A stretch of 64,000 bases of DNA from Thiorhodovibrio winogradskyi (GCF_036208045.1 NZ_CP121472.1:3731531-3795530), one strand, 5' to 3'. Positions 28,451 through 39,344 are shown, counted from the first letter of the stretch. Notes: a model not told the origin generated them from the letters alone. Program-made: numbers and translations.

Positions 28451-28909
28451 TCAGATTGGTCGGCCCACTTTCCTCCGTGTAACCCGCTCAGAAGTGGTTT
28501 ATGTCGTCTTGGTGTGGTGCATTTGAACCAGTGTCGGGGGATTTGCCGCCGACTGGCGCGCCCCGAGCATCCAGATTGATCACCAACAGCCACCTCAGCC
28601 ACGCCGGACGCCGGGCCTGATCAGGCCGCCGCGGTCGCGCGGGCCGGTGAAGCCTCTTCATCGAGGCCATGGCCAGCGCCTCTCGCGAAAATGCGACCCG
28701 GCGGATATTGAGCGCCACAAACAGCGGATTGCGCTATCCCTGGTGCGGAACACGCTGATCCCTGGCGCGGGAAATGCCAATCAATGGCACGGGAAATGCT
28801 TAATCCGTATTGAGGCCAGCCTGAACGGGCGAGAGGGGAATCCCTTCCGCGCCGAGCGCGCTGAGCCTCGCTAAGCTTAACCAATGACTTAAACAACGAG
28901 GTGAATCCG
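28451..28909. other. Intergenic with dispersed repeat, 459 bp
   Basis: No gene recognised. Carries repeat blocks at 28515-28586 and 28685-28735, and two near-identical GCGCGGGAAATGC / GGCACGGGAAATGC segments about 25 bases apart (28767-28800). The CsbD gene has GAGGTG before its ATG at 28910. Confidence 0.5.
28515..28735. repeat. Dispersed repeat, copy 3 (two blocks)
   Basis: 28515-28586 matches 25291-25361, and 28685-28735 matches the left part of copy 1 (22987-23060). The intervening 100 bases are not shared. The order suggests a longer ancestral element from which each copy kept different parts. Confidence 0.6.
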
Positions 28910-29104
28910 ATGAACTGGGATGAAATCAAAGGCAAGTGGAATCAACTGCAAGGCCAGGCGAAGACCCGCTGGGCCAAACTCACCGACGATGATCTGCTGG
29001 CCGTCGAAGGCCACAAGGATAAGCTGGTCGGCAAGGTCCAGGAACGTTACGGCATCACCAAGGAGGAGGCTGAGCGTCAGGTTGATGAGCACAAGTGGTC
29101 ATAG
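28910..29104 (+). CDS. CsbD family stress protein
   Basis: 64 residues, full-length CsbD/YjbJ-type: MNWDEIKGKWNQLQGQAK, WAKLTDDDLLAVEGHKDKLV, GKVQERYGITKEEAERQVDE. Small hydrophilic protein, highly abundant in stress in several bacteria, molecular role unknown. The start at 28910 is preferred over the upstream in-frame ATG at 28901 because it matches the family and has GAGGTG upstream. Confidence 0.93.
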   Translation: MNWDEIKGKWNQLQGQAKTRWAKLTDDDLLAVEGHKDKLVGKVQERYGITKEEAERQVDEHKWS

Positions 29105-29285
29105 CCCACCTGACCCATCGGCCGTTCCCCACTGAAGACGGCTGAGGCCGCGCGGCGTCCCTGTATTGAACGCCTCTCAAGAAGACCCGCGCTGCTCTCG
29201 GGCGGCTATTCGCACAGCCATCGGCAGGACGCAACGGCCCATGTCCCTGATCACCACATTGATAAAGACCAACGGAGATGATCGA

Positions 29286-29555
29286 ATGAAGACCAACATC
29301 GCCCCACTGACGTTGATTGCCATGACCCTGTCGGCGTTCCTGCTCTGGAGCTGCGATAATCAGTCAGAGCCGGTTGAGCCGGACCCCGAACTCAGCGAGC
29401 AAGCCGGAGAGGCCGTCGAGGAGTCGGTGGAAGAGACCCAGGAAGCCGCCGCTCAGGCGGCAGAGGCAGCCCAGAAAGCCGCCAGAAAGGCCGCCGAGCG
29501 GACAGATCGCGCGATCGAGGAGGGTGGTGATCGCATTGAGTCCGCCACCGATTGA
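29286..29555 (+). CDS. Small lipoprotein with amphipathic Ala/Glu helix
   Basis: 89 residues. Signal peptide of the lipoprotein type (APLTLIAMTLSAFLLWSC, lipobox LWSC with Cys at about residue 21), then an acidic stretch and a long Ala/Glu/Lys heptad-like helix (EETQEAAAQAAEAAQKAARK). Likely anchored in the outer or inner membrane leaflet. ATG preceded by GGAG with a short spacing. Together with CsbD just upstream it may be part of a stress-induced group; the function is unknown. Confidence 0.75.
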   Translation: MKTNIAPLTLIAMTLSAFLLWSCDNQSEPVEPDPELSEQAGEAVEESVEETQEAAAQAAEAAQKAARKAAERTDRAIEEGGDRIESATD

Positions 29556-29596
29556 CCCTCTGATCGCCACGCGTTAACCTCAGGCGACACAGGCGC

Positions 29597-30919
29597 CTAG
29601 GCTGTTGGCGGAGTCGCCCGCAGCGTCAAGAGCGCCTGTTTCACGCCATGACCATGCACACGGACGACCTCGAACAAGAGGTCGTTCCATTGAATGCGAT
29701 CGCCCTTGCGCGGCGGTCGCCCTAGCTCGCTGAGAATCAATCCCGACACGGTTTCGACCTCGGGATGCTCAAGCTCCCGCTCGATGACGTCGCCGAGCCG
29801 ATCGAGTCGCAGCGTCCCCTCGACTTGGTAGCGATCGGGACCGACGGGCCGCACATCGGGGACATCGTCAGCCCCCTCTTCGATCTCACCAATGGCTTCG
29901 ACACAGATATCCTCGATGGTCAGGATACCGGCGGTTCCACCGTGCTCGTCCATCACCACGATCATCTGATTTCGGGTCTTGGCCATGCCTGCCAAGACGT
30001 CGTCAAGGGTGGCGGTCTCGGGCAAATAGGCCGTCTCGCGCACTACGGCCGGGTCCAGGCCACGACCCTCGCGCAGCAGACCGAGCAGATCCTTGATATG
30101 CACGGTGCCGAGGATATGATCCAGATCGCCGCGGTAGACGGGATAGCGTGTATGGCGGTGTTGCTTGAGGATCTCGCGCAACTGGGCATCGCTGGCATCG
30201 ATCGGCAGACCCTGGGTGAAGACCCGCGGCACCATCGCCTGCTCGGCGGTCACCTCGCTGAAGTCGGCGAGCTCGCGGAAGACCCGCCCAGTCTCCTCGC
30301 TGAGCAGTCCGCCGAGCTGACTTTCACGCGCGACCAATTCCAGCTCATCGGGATTGAGGTAATGCTGGGCGCTGTGAGCGCGCTCGACGCCAACCAGACG
30401 CAACAGCAGGATGCCGGCCCGATTGAGCCCATGCACCAGCGGAAAGAGTAGCAGGCCGATGACGCGCATGGGCGCGTTGACCCAGAGGGCGACCTGTTGC
30501 GCCTGACTCAGCGCCAGCGCCTTGGGGATCATCTCGCCGAGGACGATATGCAGATAGGTGATGAGGCCGATGGCCAGCACCGACGCCAGGCCATGCGAGG
30601 TCAGGCTCGCGCCTGTTTCGCTCAGCCCGAGCGCGGCCAGCCAGCCCTCGAAGAGGTGCGCGAGCTGGTGCTCGCCATACATCCCAAGCCCCAGGCTGGC
30701 GAAGGTGATACCCAGCTGTGCCGTGGCCACATAGCGGTCGAGCCGGTTCGGGTCTTCGAGCGTGAGCGCCACTGCCTTGGCACGCCGGTCGCCCGCCTCG
30801 GCACGCGCGACCATGGCCGTGCGTGGGCTGCTGATGATGGCAAATTCGGCGGCGACAAAGAGCCCATTGAGGGCGACCAGCGCCAGCACGATCAACAGGA
30901 TCATCAGCAGCTCAATCAT
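29597..30919 (-). CDS. CorC/HlyC-type CNNM membrane protein 1
   Basis: 440 residues: N-terminal CNNM (DUF21) domain with about four membrane helices (LMILLIVLALVALNGLFVAAEFAI, LGITFASLGLGMYGEHQ, VLGEMIPKALALSQ), then a CBS pair (MVPRVFTQGLPIDASD, YPVYRGDLDHILGTVHIKDL, MIVVMDEHGGTAGILTIEDI) and a C-terminal CorC_HlyC domain (VEGTLRLDRLGDV, VSGLILSELGRPPRKGD). Members are implicated in Mg2+/Co2+ efflux or transport. Its ATG lies inside the end of the upstream homologue (overlap 30912-30919), so the two are translationally coupled. Intact. Confidence 0.9.
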   Translation of the reverse strand: MIELLMILLIVLALVALNGLFVAAEFAIISSPRTAMVARAEAGDRRAKAVALTLEDPNRLDRYVATAQLGITFASLGLGMYGEHQLAHLFEGWLAALGLSETGASLTSHGLASVLAIGLITYLHIVLGEMIPKALALSQAQQVALWVNAPMRVIGLLLFPLVHGLNRAGILLLRLVGVERAHSAQHYLNPDELELVARESQLGGLLSEETGRVFRELADFSEVTAEQAMVPRVFTQGLPIDASDAQLREILKQHRHTRYPVYRGDLDHILGTVHIKDLLGLLREGRGLDPAVVRETAYLPETATLDDVLAGMAKTRNQMIVVMDEHGGTAGILTIEDICVEAIGEIEEGADDVPDVRPVGPDRYQVEGTLRLDRLGDVIERELEHPEVETVSGLILSELGRPPRKGDRIQWNDLLFEVVRVHGHGVKQALLTLRATPPTA

Positions 30920-32252
30920 CCCCGCCTCCGCCGAGGGTCTCGGGTATCCAGACGATCACCGATTCGATGGCGGCACCGGTCATCCGCTCGATCTCCAGGG
31001 CCATCTCGTCGCTGCGCAGACAGAGCGCGCCCGCTGGGACGGTCTCCAGGTGCTCGAGAATCCAGCCGGCCAGCGTCTCGGCATGGGTCGATTGAAAGCC
31101 CGCGGCACCCAGGGAGTGGGCCCATTCGCTCGCCGCTTCCAGCGTGAGCCGGCCCGGCAACCGCCAGCGCCCGTCCGCAAGGGGCGTTGGTGTCTGCCCG
31201 GTCACGGATTTGAATTCGTCGGAGAGCTCTCCGAGCAGCTCGCGGATGATGTCCTCCAAACTGATCAGCCCCTCGACATCGCCATACTCATCGACCACCA
31301 GGGCGATGCGCGCATGCTCATCGCGCAGCTGACTCAAGGCGCGATCGATGCTCTGGCTGCTCGGCAGGAACAGCAACGGACGGACCAATGCATGGAGGCT
31401 GTCGAGCTTGTCTCCGCTTGCAATCGCGACCACCAGATCCTTCACATGCAGATAGCCGAGCACCTCCTCCAAGCCACCCCGGTGGACAACCAGTCGGGTA
31501 TAGGGAGAGGCGTCGATGACCGCCAGCAGTTCCGGCAGCGGCGCGTCGAGATCGAGTTTGGCGATCTGACCGCGGGGCACCATGATTTGACGCACCCGAT
31601 GCTGGGCGAGCTGAATCGCCTCGCGCAAACGCTCGCTCTCTTTGTCCTGCAGCAGGCCGCCTTGACGACTCTCGCGAATCAGGAATTCGATCTCCTCGGG
31701 CGCATGCACATGTCGGTGGCTCGACTCGGCGGAGACACCGAGCCGGCGCAGAATCAGCGTACCGCTGCCATTGAGCAACCGAATAAAGGGGGCGAACAGC
31801 AGCTGCGACCAGCGCATCGGCGGATAGGTGAGCAACGCGGTACCCACGGGATACTGCAGCGCCAGGCTCTTGGGAATGAGCTCGCCGAAGATGACCTGGA
31901 TCGAGGTGAGCAGGACCAAAATCACCGTCGCCGACAGAGCATGGGCGGTAACGGGTTCCAGTATCCCATGCTCGGCCAACAAACTGCCCAGGGCGAGGCC
32001 GATCGTCGCCTGGCCGAAGGCGCCCAGCACCAGACTGGAGAGGGTAATGCCGATTTGGCAGCCGGCGATGTAACGATCCAGTTGCCCCGCATCGCGCAGG
32101 ATCGCCAGCAACCCGGCGGCCAGGCGTCGACCTTGCGCGGCCAACTGCTCGACGCGCGTGATACGCACGCTGATCGCGGCGAATTCGGCCGCGACATAGA
32201 GCGCATTGATGAGGATGAGCAGGAAGACGATGAACAGCGTCGAGAGGCTCAT
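30912..32252 (-). CDS. CorC/HlyC-type CNNM membrane protein 2
   Basis: 446 residues, paralogue of the following gene with the same layout: DUF21 domain (LFIVFLLILINALYVAAEFAA, CQIGITLSSLVLGAFGQ, VIFGELIPKSLALQYP), CBS pair (MVPRGQIAKLDLDAPL, YTRLVVHRGGLEEVLGYLH, ALVVDEYGDVEGLISLEDII), and a CorC_HlyC tail (LPGRLTLEAASEW, AGWILEHLETVPAGA). The start at 32252 (MSLSTLF) is chosen over an in-frame ATG at 32279 because the extra residues precede the first helix without family support. Two-gene CNNM operons are common and the pair may form a hetero-complex. Confidence 0.9.
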   Translation of the reverse strand: MSLSTLFIVFLLILINALYVAAEFAAISVRITRVEQLAAQGRRLAAGLLAILRDAGQLDRYIAGCQIGITLSSLVLGAFGQATIGLALGSLLAEHGILEPVTAHALSATVILVLLTSIQVIFGELIPKSLALQYPVGTALLTYPPMRWSQLLFAPFIRLLNGSGTLILRRLGVSAESSHRHVHAPEEIEFLIRESRQGGLLQDKESERLREAIQLAQHRVRQIMVPRGQIAKLDLDAPLPELLAVIDASPYTRLVVHRGGLEEVLGYLHVKDLVVAIASGDKLDSLHALVRPLLFLPSSQSIDRALSQLRDEHARIALVVDEYGDVEGLISLEDIIRELLGELSDEFKSVTGQTPTPLADGRWRLPGRLTLEAASEWAHSLGAAGFQSTHAETLAGWILEHLETVPAGALCLRSDEMALEIERMTGAAIESVIVWIPETLGGGGDD

Positions 32253-32569
32253 CGCTTCGCCCTCCGCCCAGGTTCCCATCCGCGAGCGCCTGGATGGGCG
32301 AATCCTGGACAGACAAGCCTAGCCAAACCTGCCACGCGCGGGCGGCAACTGTGAGGCTCGTCGGCGTCCTCGGACAACGGATGGGGAGCGCCTTGCGGCT
32401 GCGGATGTGCGTTCATCGGCGGCAATTATGCCAGAGAAGCCATGGACTAACGACATTGTGCTGCTGTTGCCGGCGGCAGCCTCTGACGGCAGCCTCTGAC
32501 GGCGACCTCTGGCGGCGGCATCAAGCGCCGCACGGCTGTTCGGTCAGGTCACATGGATTCAGGCCGCCA
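32253..32569. other. Intergenic, 317 bp
   Basis: No gene. Contains a 13-bp tandem repeat CGGCAGCCTCTGA at 32474-32499 (two perfect copies and a degenerate third to about 32512). The promoter of the CorC-like operon should lie at the left part. Confidence 0.45.
32474..32512. repeat. 13-bp tandem repeat
   Basis: CGGCAGCCTCTGA at 32474-32486 and 32487-32499, then CGGCGACCTCTGG at 32500-32512. Confidence 0.8.
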
Positions 32570-33802
32570 TCAACTCAACCAGCGGCCGATCTGAAACAGC
32601 AGCAGGCCAGCCGAGACCAGCGCGCCGGCGCCCGGCACCCAGATCGGCAGCCTAAGGACCGCGGCCGGCGTCTCCGGCTGGCGCCGCTTGATGCGCAGCA
32701 GGCCCAGGTTCACCAGGGTAAAGACGACCAGAATGATCGCGCTGGTTGCCTCGGCCAGGGCCTCAAGCTCGAACGACAGCGCGAGCACCAGGACCAGCAG
32801 CGTGGCGAGCGCGGTGGCACGCACGGGCGTCTGCGTGCGCGCATTGACCAGCGCCAGCCAAGCCGGCGCGACTCGACGCTCGGCCATCCCATAGGCGACA
32901 CGCGCGGCCATGACCATCTGCACCAGGGCGCTGTTGACGCCGGCGAGCATGCTCACGAGCACGATGGCGTTGACCGCGAGCGGTCCCTGCTCGGCGACCA
33001 CCCGGGCGAGCGGTGTGTCGGCGGCGGCCAGCTCGGCGGGCGGCACGGCCAGCACCGCGACCGTTGCCACGCCGACATAGAGTGCCGTCGTCACCAGCAG
33101 GCTCGTGATCACGGCCGCCGGCAGCGCCCGCCGCACATCCTGCACCTCCTCGGCCACGGTCACCATGTCCTCGAAGCCGATGAAGGCGTAAAAGGCGAGG
33201 AAAGCGGCGCCCAGGAGACCGGCCACCGCGCCGAGATCGGCCGGAACCAGGATAGCTGACGCCTGCGCCGGCAGGGAGCCGAGCACCCCGCCCATGCTCA
33301 GCACGATGTACAGCAGCGAGGCGATCTGCAGCAGCGTGATCACCACCACCACCGCGACCGCCTCGGCAATGCCCCAGGCCGCGACCAGACCCATCGCCAG
33401 CACCAACAGCAACGTCGTCGACACGCTCGGCAGCGGCGCCAGATCACGCAGGAAGCCGGTGGTGGCGACGGCCAGCGTCGCCGCCGAGACCACACCGGTG
33501 CCGATCACCAGCCAGCCCACCAGGGCCGCGAGCCGAGGCCGCCCAAAGGCCTCCTCGACATAGCGCGCCGAGCCGCCACTATGCGGCAGCCGCCCCGAGA
33601 GCTCGGCAAAGCTCAGTGCCGACAGCAGCGCGAGCAGACCGGCCAGCGCGAAGGCCAGCGGCGCATGCAGTCCAACGCGCCCGGCGATCTCTCCGGACAG
33701 CGCGTAGAAGCCGCCGCCAACCATGGTCCCCACGCCATAGAAGACCAGAAACGGGAAGCGTACCCGGCGTCGAAGTTGGTGTGATGAATGAGTCACCGTC
33801 AA
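32570..33802 (-). CDS. APC superfamily amino-acid permease
   Basis: 410-residue inner-membrane transporter with about 12 hydrophobic segments. The first helix has the APC hallmark FYGVGTMVGGGFYALSGEIA (GxG(T)xxGxG loop), followed by SFAELSGRLPHSGGSARYVEE (helix 2-3 motif). The segment AFLAFYAFIGFEDMVTVAEE matches helix 6 of the family. Ends at 32570 after a short tail, a normal length for the smaller APC members. Substrate not determinable. Intact. Confidence 0.88.
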   Translation of the reverse strand: MTVTHSSHQLRRRVRFPFLVFYGVGTMVGGGFYALSGEIAGRVGLHAPLAFALAGLLALLSALSFAELSGRLPHSGGSARYVEEAFGRPRLAALVGWLVIGTGVVSAATLAVATTGFLRDLAPLPSVSTTLLLVLAMGLVAAWGIAEAVAVVVVITLLQIASLLYIVLSMGGVLGSLPAQASAILVPADLGAVAGLLGAAFLAFYAFIGFEDMVTVAEEVQDVRRALPAAVITSLLVTTALYVGVATVAVLAVPPAELAAADTPLARVVAEQGPLAVNAIVLVSMLAGVNSALVQMVMAARVAYGMAERRVAPAWLALVNARTQTPVRATALATLLVLVLALSFELEALAEATSAIILVVFTLVNLGLLRIKRRQPETPAAVLRLPIWVPGAGALVSAGLLLFQIGRWLS

Positions 33803-33831
33803 GCTCCTGTTACGCGGCCTTTAATCCGCGC

Positions 33832-34059
33832 CGATTGCGTTGACACAGCCCTCGGGCAAGGCTTGGTTTGAAGAGCCGCGAGCCGCGCGGATTGCGCGCA
33901 GGTCCTCGCGCGTCAGATAGGACAGACACTTGTGCACGACTTCGGCCACCGGCCCCATGGCCGCCGCCTGTGGGCCGCTCCGGCCAGCAGGCCCGACAGG
34001 CTGAGCAAGGCTAGGGAACCCGTTATCAGGACAGGCATCAGAACGGGCATTAGTCGCAT
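33832..34059 (-). pseudogene. c-type cytochrome remnant
   Basis: From an ATG at 34059 with an excellent GGAGG upstream runs a signal peptide (MRLMPVLMPVLITGSLALLS). About 30 codons later the sequence continues, in another frame, with GPVAEVVHKCLSYLTREDLR, which is the C-terminal end of periplasmic cytochrome c subunits (the usual text is an AEVVxxSLxYLTxxDLxAIAxYL helix). The heme-binding CxxCH part between them is missing. A deletion plus frameshift remnant. Confidence 0.55.
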
Positions 34060-35014
34060 GCCTACCTCCATTGTTCTCTGATATTGATCCCGGGGGTATC
34101 GATCTCGGGTAATCGAACTGACGAACTTCACCGACCGAGGCTGGTGCGGGATTGGTTGCAGGATTGATGCCATTTCCCAGCTCCCGCGGCAAGCGCCCCG
34201 CACTCAACTCCGTGCGAATGCGCTCGCGTCGCGGATGGCCGAGACGATGGCAAACCACCAAGACGGCGTCGTCGAACCGCTCCGCGCGATCACGCCCGAG
34301 CCGGATGATGTCAGTCTGCGTTTGCGCTTCGGCTCGGGCTTGGCGCTAGAGCGCGCCCGTCGGCAGGCCGTCACTGGCGATACGCGCGGCCGATGCGGTG
34401 GGTCTCGTCGCATTGACGCCGCGAGCATCGGATCGATTCGCCGCCCAGGGCGCTTCGTATCCGCATCAATGCAGACGAAGCAACTTGCAGTCCGCCCCTT
34501 GCCTTCGCTGTTGCTGGCGCGCGCATCTCCCCAGCCCGCTCGGCGCGAACGGCAAATGAACCCGACATGGTTCAAAACACCCGCAATGGCAGAAATCACC
34601 CCGAAAGGCATGTGCGCCTTCACTACCCCAAAATACGGCTGTTGCTACCCCTGCGAGCGGTTTTTCGCTCCCCATTCGATACGTCTGACTGTCACTGACA
34701 ACGGCCACGCCGGCGCGGCTGGTACAGGTCGCAAAGCGGCTCTCGCCCCGCGGAAATCAACCGATGATTGGCTCCAAGCCACCCATGCAACCTCGGTCGG
34801 TCGCCTGTGGAACACAGCGGCCTTGCCCGTCAGCGCCGAGCCGAGTAGAAAACAGGCACGCTAGTGCCACAGCCCTGCCCGGCTGCTCGAGCCGCGATGT
34901 TGCGCGGCTGGCCTTTGGCATCTGCCGCCAGATTGACTTCTCCCCCACGCAGGGTGTTACGTTTGTGGCGACTCTCATTCGGGGCCGCCGGTGGCGATTG
35001 TGCGAACGCAACCA
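34060..35014. other. Gene-poor stretch, 955 bp
   Basis: Long open frames exist on both strands (for example 34235-34864 plus) but none has a ribosome-binding site, consistent composition or family features. On the minus strand near 34200-34300 the segment AERFDDAVLVVCHRLGHPRR reads like protein and could be a gene remnant that I cannot name. The last 150 bases before gnd are GC-poorer. Probably decayed DNA. Confidence 0.35.
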
Positions 35015-36541
35015 TCAGGCCTCCTGTTGCGGACGCTCGGGATCGGGCCAGTCGATGTGGAAAAAGCGCCCGCGCGGCTGATCGACCCGCTCATAGCTGT
35101 GAGCGCCGAAGTAATCGCGTTGGGCTTGGAGCAGGTTCTGCGGCAGGCGCGCGCAGCGGTAGCTGTCGTAATAGGCCAGTGACGCGGCGAAGCTTGGCGC
35201 CGGCACGCCACGCACTGCGGCCAGGGCGACGACCTGGCGCCAATTCGTCTGGGCGCGATCAATCGCCTCTGTGAAATAGGGGTCGAGTAGCAGATTGGCC
35301 AGCTCGGGCTCACGCCGATAGGCCTCGGTGATCTTCTGCAGGAAGGCCGCGCGAATAATACAGCCGCCGCGCCAAATCCGCGCGATCTCGGCGAAGTCGA
35401 GCGTCCAGCCGTATTCACTTTGGGCGGCGCGCATCAGCTGAAAGCCCTGCGCGTAGGAGCAAATCTTGGCGCAATAGAGGGCGTCGTGGATGGCCTCCAG
35501 CATCGCCTCCCGCTCTTCCTCGGGGACTGGCGCGCTTGCCGGATCAGACCTGGGACCGGCAAGCCGCTTGGCGGCCGCGACGCGCTCCTCCTTGATGGCA
35601 CTGACGCAGCGGGCAAAGACCGCCTCGGCGATGGTCGGTGCTGGCACGCCCATGTCGAGGGCGTTGATGCTGGTCCATTTGCCGGTGCCCTTCTGCCCGG
35701 CGGTGTCGAGCACGACGTCGACGAAGGGCTGGCCGGTGACCGGATCGACCTGCGCGAGCACCTCGGCAGTGATTTCGATCAGGTAGGAGTCAAGCACGCC
35801 CTCATTCCAGCGCGCGAAGGTCTGGCCGATCTCGGCCGGACTCAGGCCGACGAGGCGCCGCATCAGATCATAGGCCTCGCAGATCATCTGCATGTCGCCG
35901 TATTCAATGCCGTTGTGCACCATCTTGACGTAGTGGCCGGCGCCGTCGGGGCCGATGTAGGCGGTGCAGGGCTCGCCGCCTTCGATCGGCTGGCCCGGCT
36001 TGGCGCCGAGCAGCGGCTTGCCGGTGTCGGGATCAACCTTGGCGGCGATGGCGTTCCAGATGGGCTCCAGCGCCTGCCAGGCATCCTCGCGGCCGCCGGG
36101 CATCAGCGAGGGGCCGAAGCGCGCCCCCTCCTCCCCGCCCGAGACACCGCTGCCGATGAAGCGCAGTCCACGCGCGGCGAGCCGCTGCTCGCGGGCGATG
36201 GTCTCGGTCCACTTGGCATTGCCGCCGTCGATGAGAATGTCATCGGCCTCCAGCAAGGGCGCGAGCTGATCGATCACCGCATCGGTGCCACCGCCGGCCT
36301 TGACCAGGATGATGATCTTGCGCGGTCGCCTGAGCGATTGCACCAGCGCATCCAGCGTCGCGCAGCCAACCAGACCGCCGGGCGTGTCGGGATGACTGTC
36401 GACGAAGGCCTGCATTTTTTCGGTGGTGCGGTTGTAGACGGCGATGCGAAAGCCGTGGTCGGCGATGTTGAGCGCCAGATTCTGGCCCATCACCGCCAGG
36501 CCGATGAGGCCGATCTCCGCGTCTTGGTGGTTGGTTGTCAT
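35015..36541 (-). CDS. gnd: 6-phosphogluconate dehydrogenase, decarboxylating
   Basis: Oxidises 6-phosphogluconate to ribulose 5-phosphate and CO2 with NADP+, oxidative pentose phosphate pathway. 508 residues from the ATG at 36541. N-terminal Rossmann fold [21 protein letters not shown] and NRTTEKMQ (NADP-binding Arg/Thr); [20 protein letters not shown] and [20 protein letters not shown] (catalytic Lys and substrate residues) as in the E. coli-type dimer; [16 protein letters not shown] and [16 protein letters not shown] near the end. Slightly longer than E. coli Gnd owing to an insert around [13 protein letters not shown]. Isolated from other pentose phosphate genes in this window. Intact. 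Confidence 0.95.
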   Translation of the reverse strand: MTTNHQDAEIGLIGLAVMGQNLALNIADHGFRIAVYNRTTEKMQAFVDSHPDTPGGLVGCATLDALVQSLRRPRKIIILVKAGGGTDAVIDQLAPLLEADDILIDGGNAKWTETIAREQRLAARGLRFIGSGVSGGEEGARFGPSLMPGGREDAWQALEPIWNAIAAKVDPDTGKPLLGAKPGQPIEGGEPCTAYIGPDGAGHYVKMVHNGIEYGDMQMICEAYDLMRRLVGLSPAEIGQTFARWNEGVLDSYLIEITAEVLAQVDPVTGQPFVDVVLDTAGQKGTGKWTSINALDMGVPAPTIAEAVFARCVSAIKEERVAAAKRLAGPRSDPASAPVPEEEREAMLEAIHDALYCAKICSYAQGFQLMRAAQSEYGWTLDFAEIARIWRGGCIIRAAFLQKITEAYRREPELANLLLDPYFTEAIDRAQTNWRQVVALAAVRGVPAPSFAASLAYYDSYRCARLPQNLLQAQRDYFGAHSYERVDQPRGRFFHIDWPDPERPQQEA

Positions 36542-36611
36542 GGTGCGATCACCTTCTGTTCGGTCTGGGTTGTTTGACAAGGGGCGTCTGGAAAAGCGTG
36601 ACAGTCTGCCG

Positions 36612-39344
36612 CTACAGGCTCTCGGGCGAAACCTCCGGCGACGCATCACGCGGCGCCACCTGGCGCACCGGGTCTTTCTTCCGGGTCTCCTCAATGAGGT
36701 CATGCAAGTCTTCAATGCCCGCTTCCAGCGACTCGGCCATGACCACGAAGGGTCCCTGGCTGAGGATGATGCGCGCGAGTTGCGGCAGCGGTGGTTCCGC
36801 GTTGGTTTGCAGGAAGAGGCTTTGGATGGAGGTCATCACGCCCTCGATCGGCACCACAATCAAACGCCCGTGGATGGCTCGCGAGCCTTGCTGGTTCCAC
36901 AGGGCCAACTCCTGGGAGATGCGCGGTTGCTGTTTGATAAAGGCGTTGACCTGCTCGGGGCCATGCACCAACGCGGTCTCCGGGAAGTTGTAGACCAGGA
37001 TCCGGCCATAGTTGTCGCCGTCATTGCCGGCGACGGCCAGCGCCCTTAGGTTCGGCTGGCCCAGCGGGGTCATGGGCGCCATCAGGCTGAACTCAAATTG
37101 CTCCGGTTCGATCAGATCGAGCGTGAGGTAGTGCGAGCGCATGCGCTGATCGCCCTCGCTCCATTGATTGGGCGGCAGCTGCCAGGCATCTTCCTGGTTG
37201 TAGAAGGTTTTCGGATCGCGCTGGTGATAGCGGGTGTAGATGTCCATTTGCACATCGAACAGGCTTTTCGGATAGCGCACATGCCGTTTGAGCGCTGGCG
37301 GCATCTCATCGAACGACTTGTAGAGTCCGGGATAGATGCGGGCGCGCGCGCCGGCAATGGGATCCGAGGGATCGGTCAGATAGTAGTCGACGCTGCCGTC
37401 ATAGGCATCCACCACCACTTTGATGGAATTGCGGATGTAATTGAATGGCCGCTCGAAGTGCTCGATATCCCCGTTATAACGTGTCGAGTAGGGGTACCAG
37501 GGCGAGCTGGTGAAAGCGTCCTGAATCCAGTACAGCCGCCCTTCGGCAAGCGCCAGATAGGGGTTGGGGCCGAGAATCAGCTCCGGGGTCAGCGCCTTGA
37601 TACGCGCGCGGATGTCGCGCCGGAACAGCAGGCGGCTGTCATCGGTGATTTGTGTTGTGTACAAGATATTTGGCTCGCCGAAATAGAGCGAGAACACCAG
37701 CCGGTGAAACAGACTGCTGATCGGCACGCCACCGCTCCCGTGGTAATCGGTGAGTTTGGTTTCATCGGCCGAGGTGTAATCCAACTCGTGGCTGGCGTTG
37801 GGCACGATGACCGGCTGCAGATCACTCGCCCCGTAGTAGATGGCCGGCTCATCCAGGGACAGTCCAGCGACCGACTCCGCCGGGATGCCGTGGATCAGCC
37901 ATTGTATCGGCTCATCCGCCGCCTGCGCCGCCGGCGTCATGGCCACGCCGTGGCCATGGGTGTATCTTAGCCAGAGGTTGACCCAGGTCTGCCGCGACGC
38001 ATCAAGCTTGTCGACATCGAGATGACGCGCGGCGAGGAATACCTGGCGATAGGCGTCCTCGATCTCATAGCGCCCGACGCTGACATCATCAAAGGCGTAA
38101 TAGGAGCCGATCTCCTGCAAGGCGCGATAGACCGAGAGGAGATTATCGGCGTCCCAGATGGGAATGTTGCGCAGGTTCGCCTGAACCTCGGGGGTGATCG
38201 CCTCCCAGCCCTGCTCACGGAGGGGATAGTCGCGCACCTCGACCTCTTGTAATCCGTAGCCGGCCAGTGTCGCCTCGATATTGTTGGCGATGAAGGGCGC
38301 CTCGCGGGTCATCTCGGCGGGCTTGACGATGAATTCCCCAACCCGCTCGGTCAGGGCAGGCGTCTGCCGCAATCCGATCACCGCGAACAACAGCACCAGG
38401 GTCGCGGCGAGCCAGCGCGTCCCCTTGCCGGTATTGACCAGCCGCAACAGCAAGGCGCCGGCGATGAGCGCCAACACCGCTGCGGTGGCAATCAGCGGCA
38501 GGGTCACCCGCATCTCCTGAAAGCCTGGGCCGTGGAACAGGGGCAGATGGCTGTCGGTGTAGAGCAGCCGGTAGGCATCATCGAAAAAATAGAGGCAGCC
38601 CATCAGCACGAGCAGCGACAAAATCAGGCTCAGATGCAGGCGCGCACCACGCCGCAAGCCGCCCTGCGCGCGCGGCATCGCCCGGTGCTCGAGCCAATAC
38701 AGCAGGCCGAGCCCGAGCAGCACCACCGCCAGCGCGACCATCACCTCGGCATAGAGCAACCGGTAAAACGGCAGCGAGAACAGGTAGAAGCGCAGATCAT
38801 GCTCGAACACCGGGTCGCTGATGCCGGCCTCGGGCGCGAGCAAGAAGAACAACGCCTGTTGCCAATTGAACAATAGTGGCAGCGCGACGACCACCGCCAG
38901 GATCAGCGACAGCGGCAGATACAGCAACAGGGAGCGGGTCTGGAAGCGCTGATACAGCCGGGCCGAGGGACGCGCGGGCGTGGCTTGCTTGGCGTCTGTG
39001 GATTGAGGAGATTTCGGGGATTCAGGCGATTCTGGCGATTTAGGCGATTCAGGCGATTCAGGCGCCGCCGCGCGTGGACGCGGCGCGCCGAGGTACTTGC
39101 TGCCAATCCAGAAGTTGGCAAAGAACAGGGTGAAAAATAAAGCTGTCGCCACCGTGAAAACAAAATAACCATAGAGCAGACGCTGCCAGAAATAAAATTC
39201 ATACCCGAGCGACTTAAACCACCAAAGCTCGATCAGGAAATCCCTGACCACCACGCCGAGCACCAGCAGCGCGACGGTGAGGCCCAGTAGGACGGCCACC
39301 AGGGGACCAATGGCGGGTCGGGAAATGCTTGTTCGGAATCGCAT
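36612..39344 (-). CDS. UPF0182 family membrane protein
   Basis: 910-residue integral membrane protein of the UPF0182 (COG1615) family, function unknown. The start is set at [10 protein letters not shown] (39344). The N-terminal third has about seven helices ([56 protein letters not shown], and so on); the rest is a large soluble domain ([52 protein letters not shown]). A Pro-Glu-Ser-Lys repeat coded by GATTCAGGC-like units lies after helix 3. Its N-terminal two-thirds (37750 onwards) is duplicated at 42245. This copy is the intact one. Confidence 0.9.
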   Translation of the reverse strand: MRFRTSISRPAIGPLVAVLLGLTVALLVLGVVVRDFLIELWWFKSLGYEFYFWQRLLYGYFVFTVATALFFTLFFANFWIGSKYLGAPRPRAAAPESPESPKSPESPESPKSPQSTDAKQATPARPSARLYQRFQTRSLLLYLPLSLILAVVVALPLLFNWQQALFFLLAPEAGISDPVFEHDLRFYLFSLPFYRLLYAEVMVALAVVLLGLGLLYWLEHRAMPRAQGGLRRGARLHLSLILSLLVLMGCLYFFDDAYRLLYTDSHLPLFHGPGFQEMRVTLPLIATAAVLALIAGALLLRLVNTGKGTRWLAATLVLLFAVIGLRQTPALTERVGEFIVKPAEMTREAPFIANNIEATLAGYGLQEVEVRDYPLREQGWEAITPEVQANLRNIPIWDADNLLSVYRALQEIGSYYAFDDVSVGRYEIEDAYRQVFLAARHLDVDKLDASRQTWVNLWLRYTHGHGVAMTPAAQAADEPIQWLIHGIPAESVAGLSLDEPAIYYGASDLQPVIVPNASHELDYTSADETKLTDYHGSGGVPISSLFHRLVFSLYFGEPNILYTTQITDDSRLLFRRDIRARIKALTPELILGPNPYLALAEGRLYWIQDAFTSSPWYPYSTRYNGDIEHFERPFNYIRNSIKVVVDAYDGSVDYYLTDPSDPIAGARARIYPGLYKSFDEMPPALKRHVRYPKSLFDVQMDIYTRYHQRDPKTFYNQEDAWQLPPNQWSEGDQRMRSHYLTLDLIEPEQFEFSLMAPMTPLGQPNLRALAVAGNDGDNYGRILVYNFPETALVHGPEQVNAFIKQQPRISQELALWNQQGSRAIHGRLIVVPIEGVMTSIQSLFLQTNAEPPLPQLARIILSQGPFVVMAESLEAGIEDLHDLIEETRKKDPVRQVAPRDASPEVSPESL

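Noticed and set aside
30762-32354. 530-codon open frame on the plus strand across the CorC-like pair
   Set aside because: Both minus-strand genes are full-length and conserved; the plus frame is Gln/Arg-rich shadow without RBS.
35420-36577. 385-codon plus frame opposite gnd
   Set aside because: Shadow of gnd; Gly/Ala-rich without motifs.
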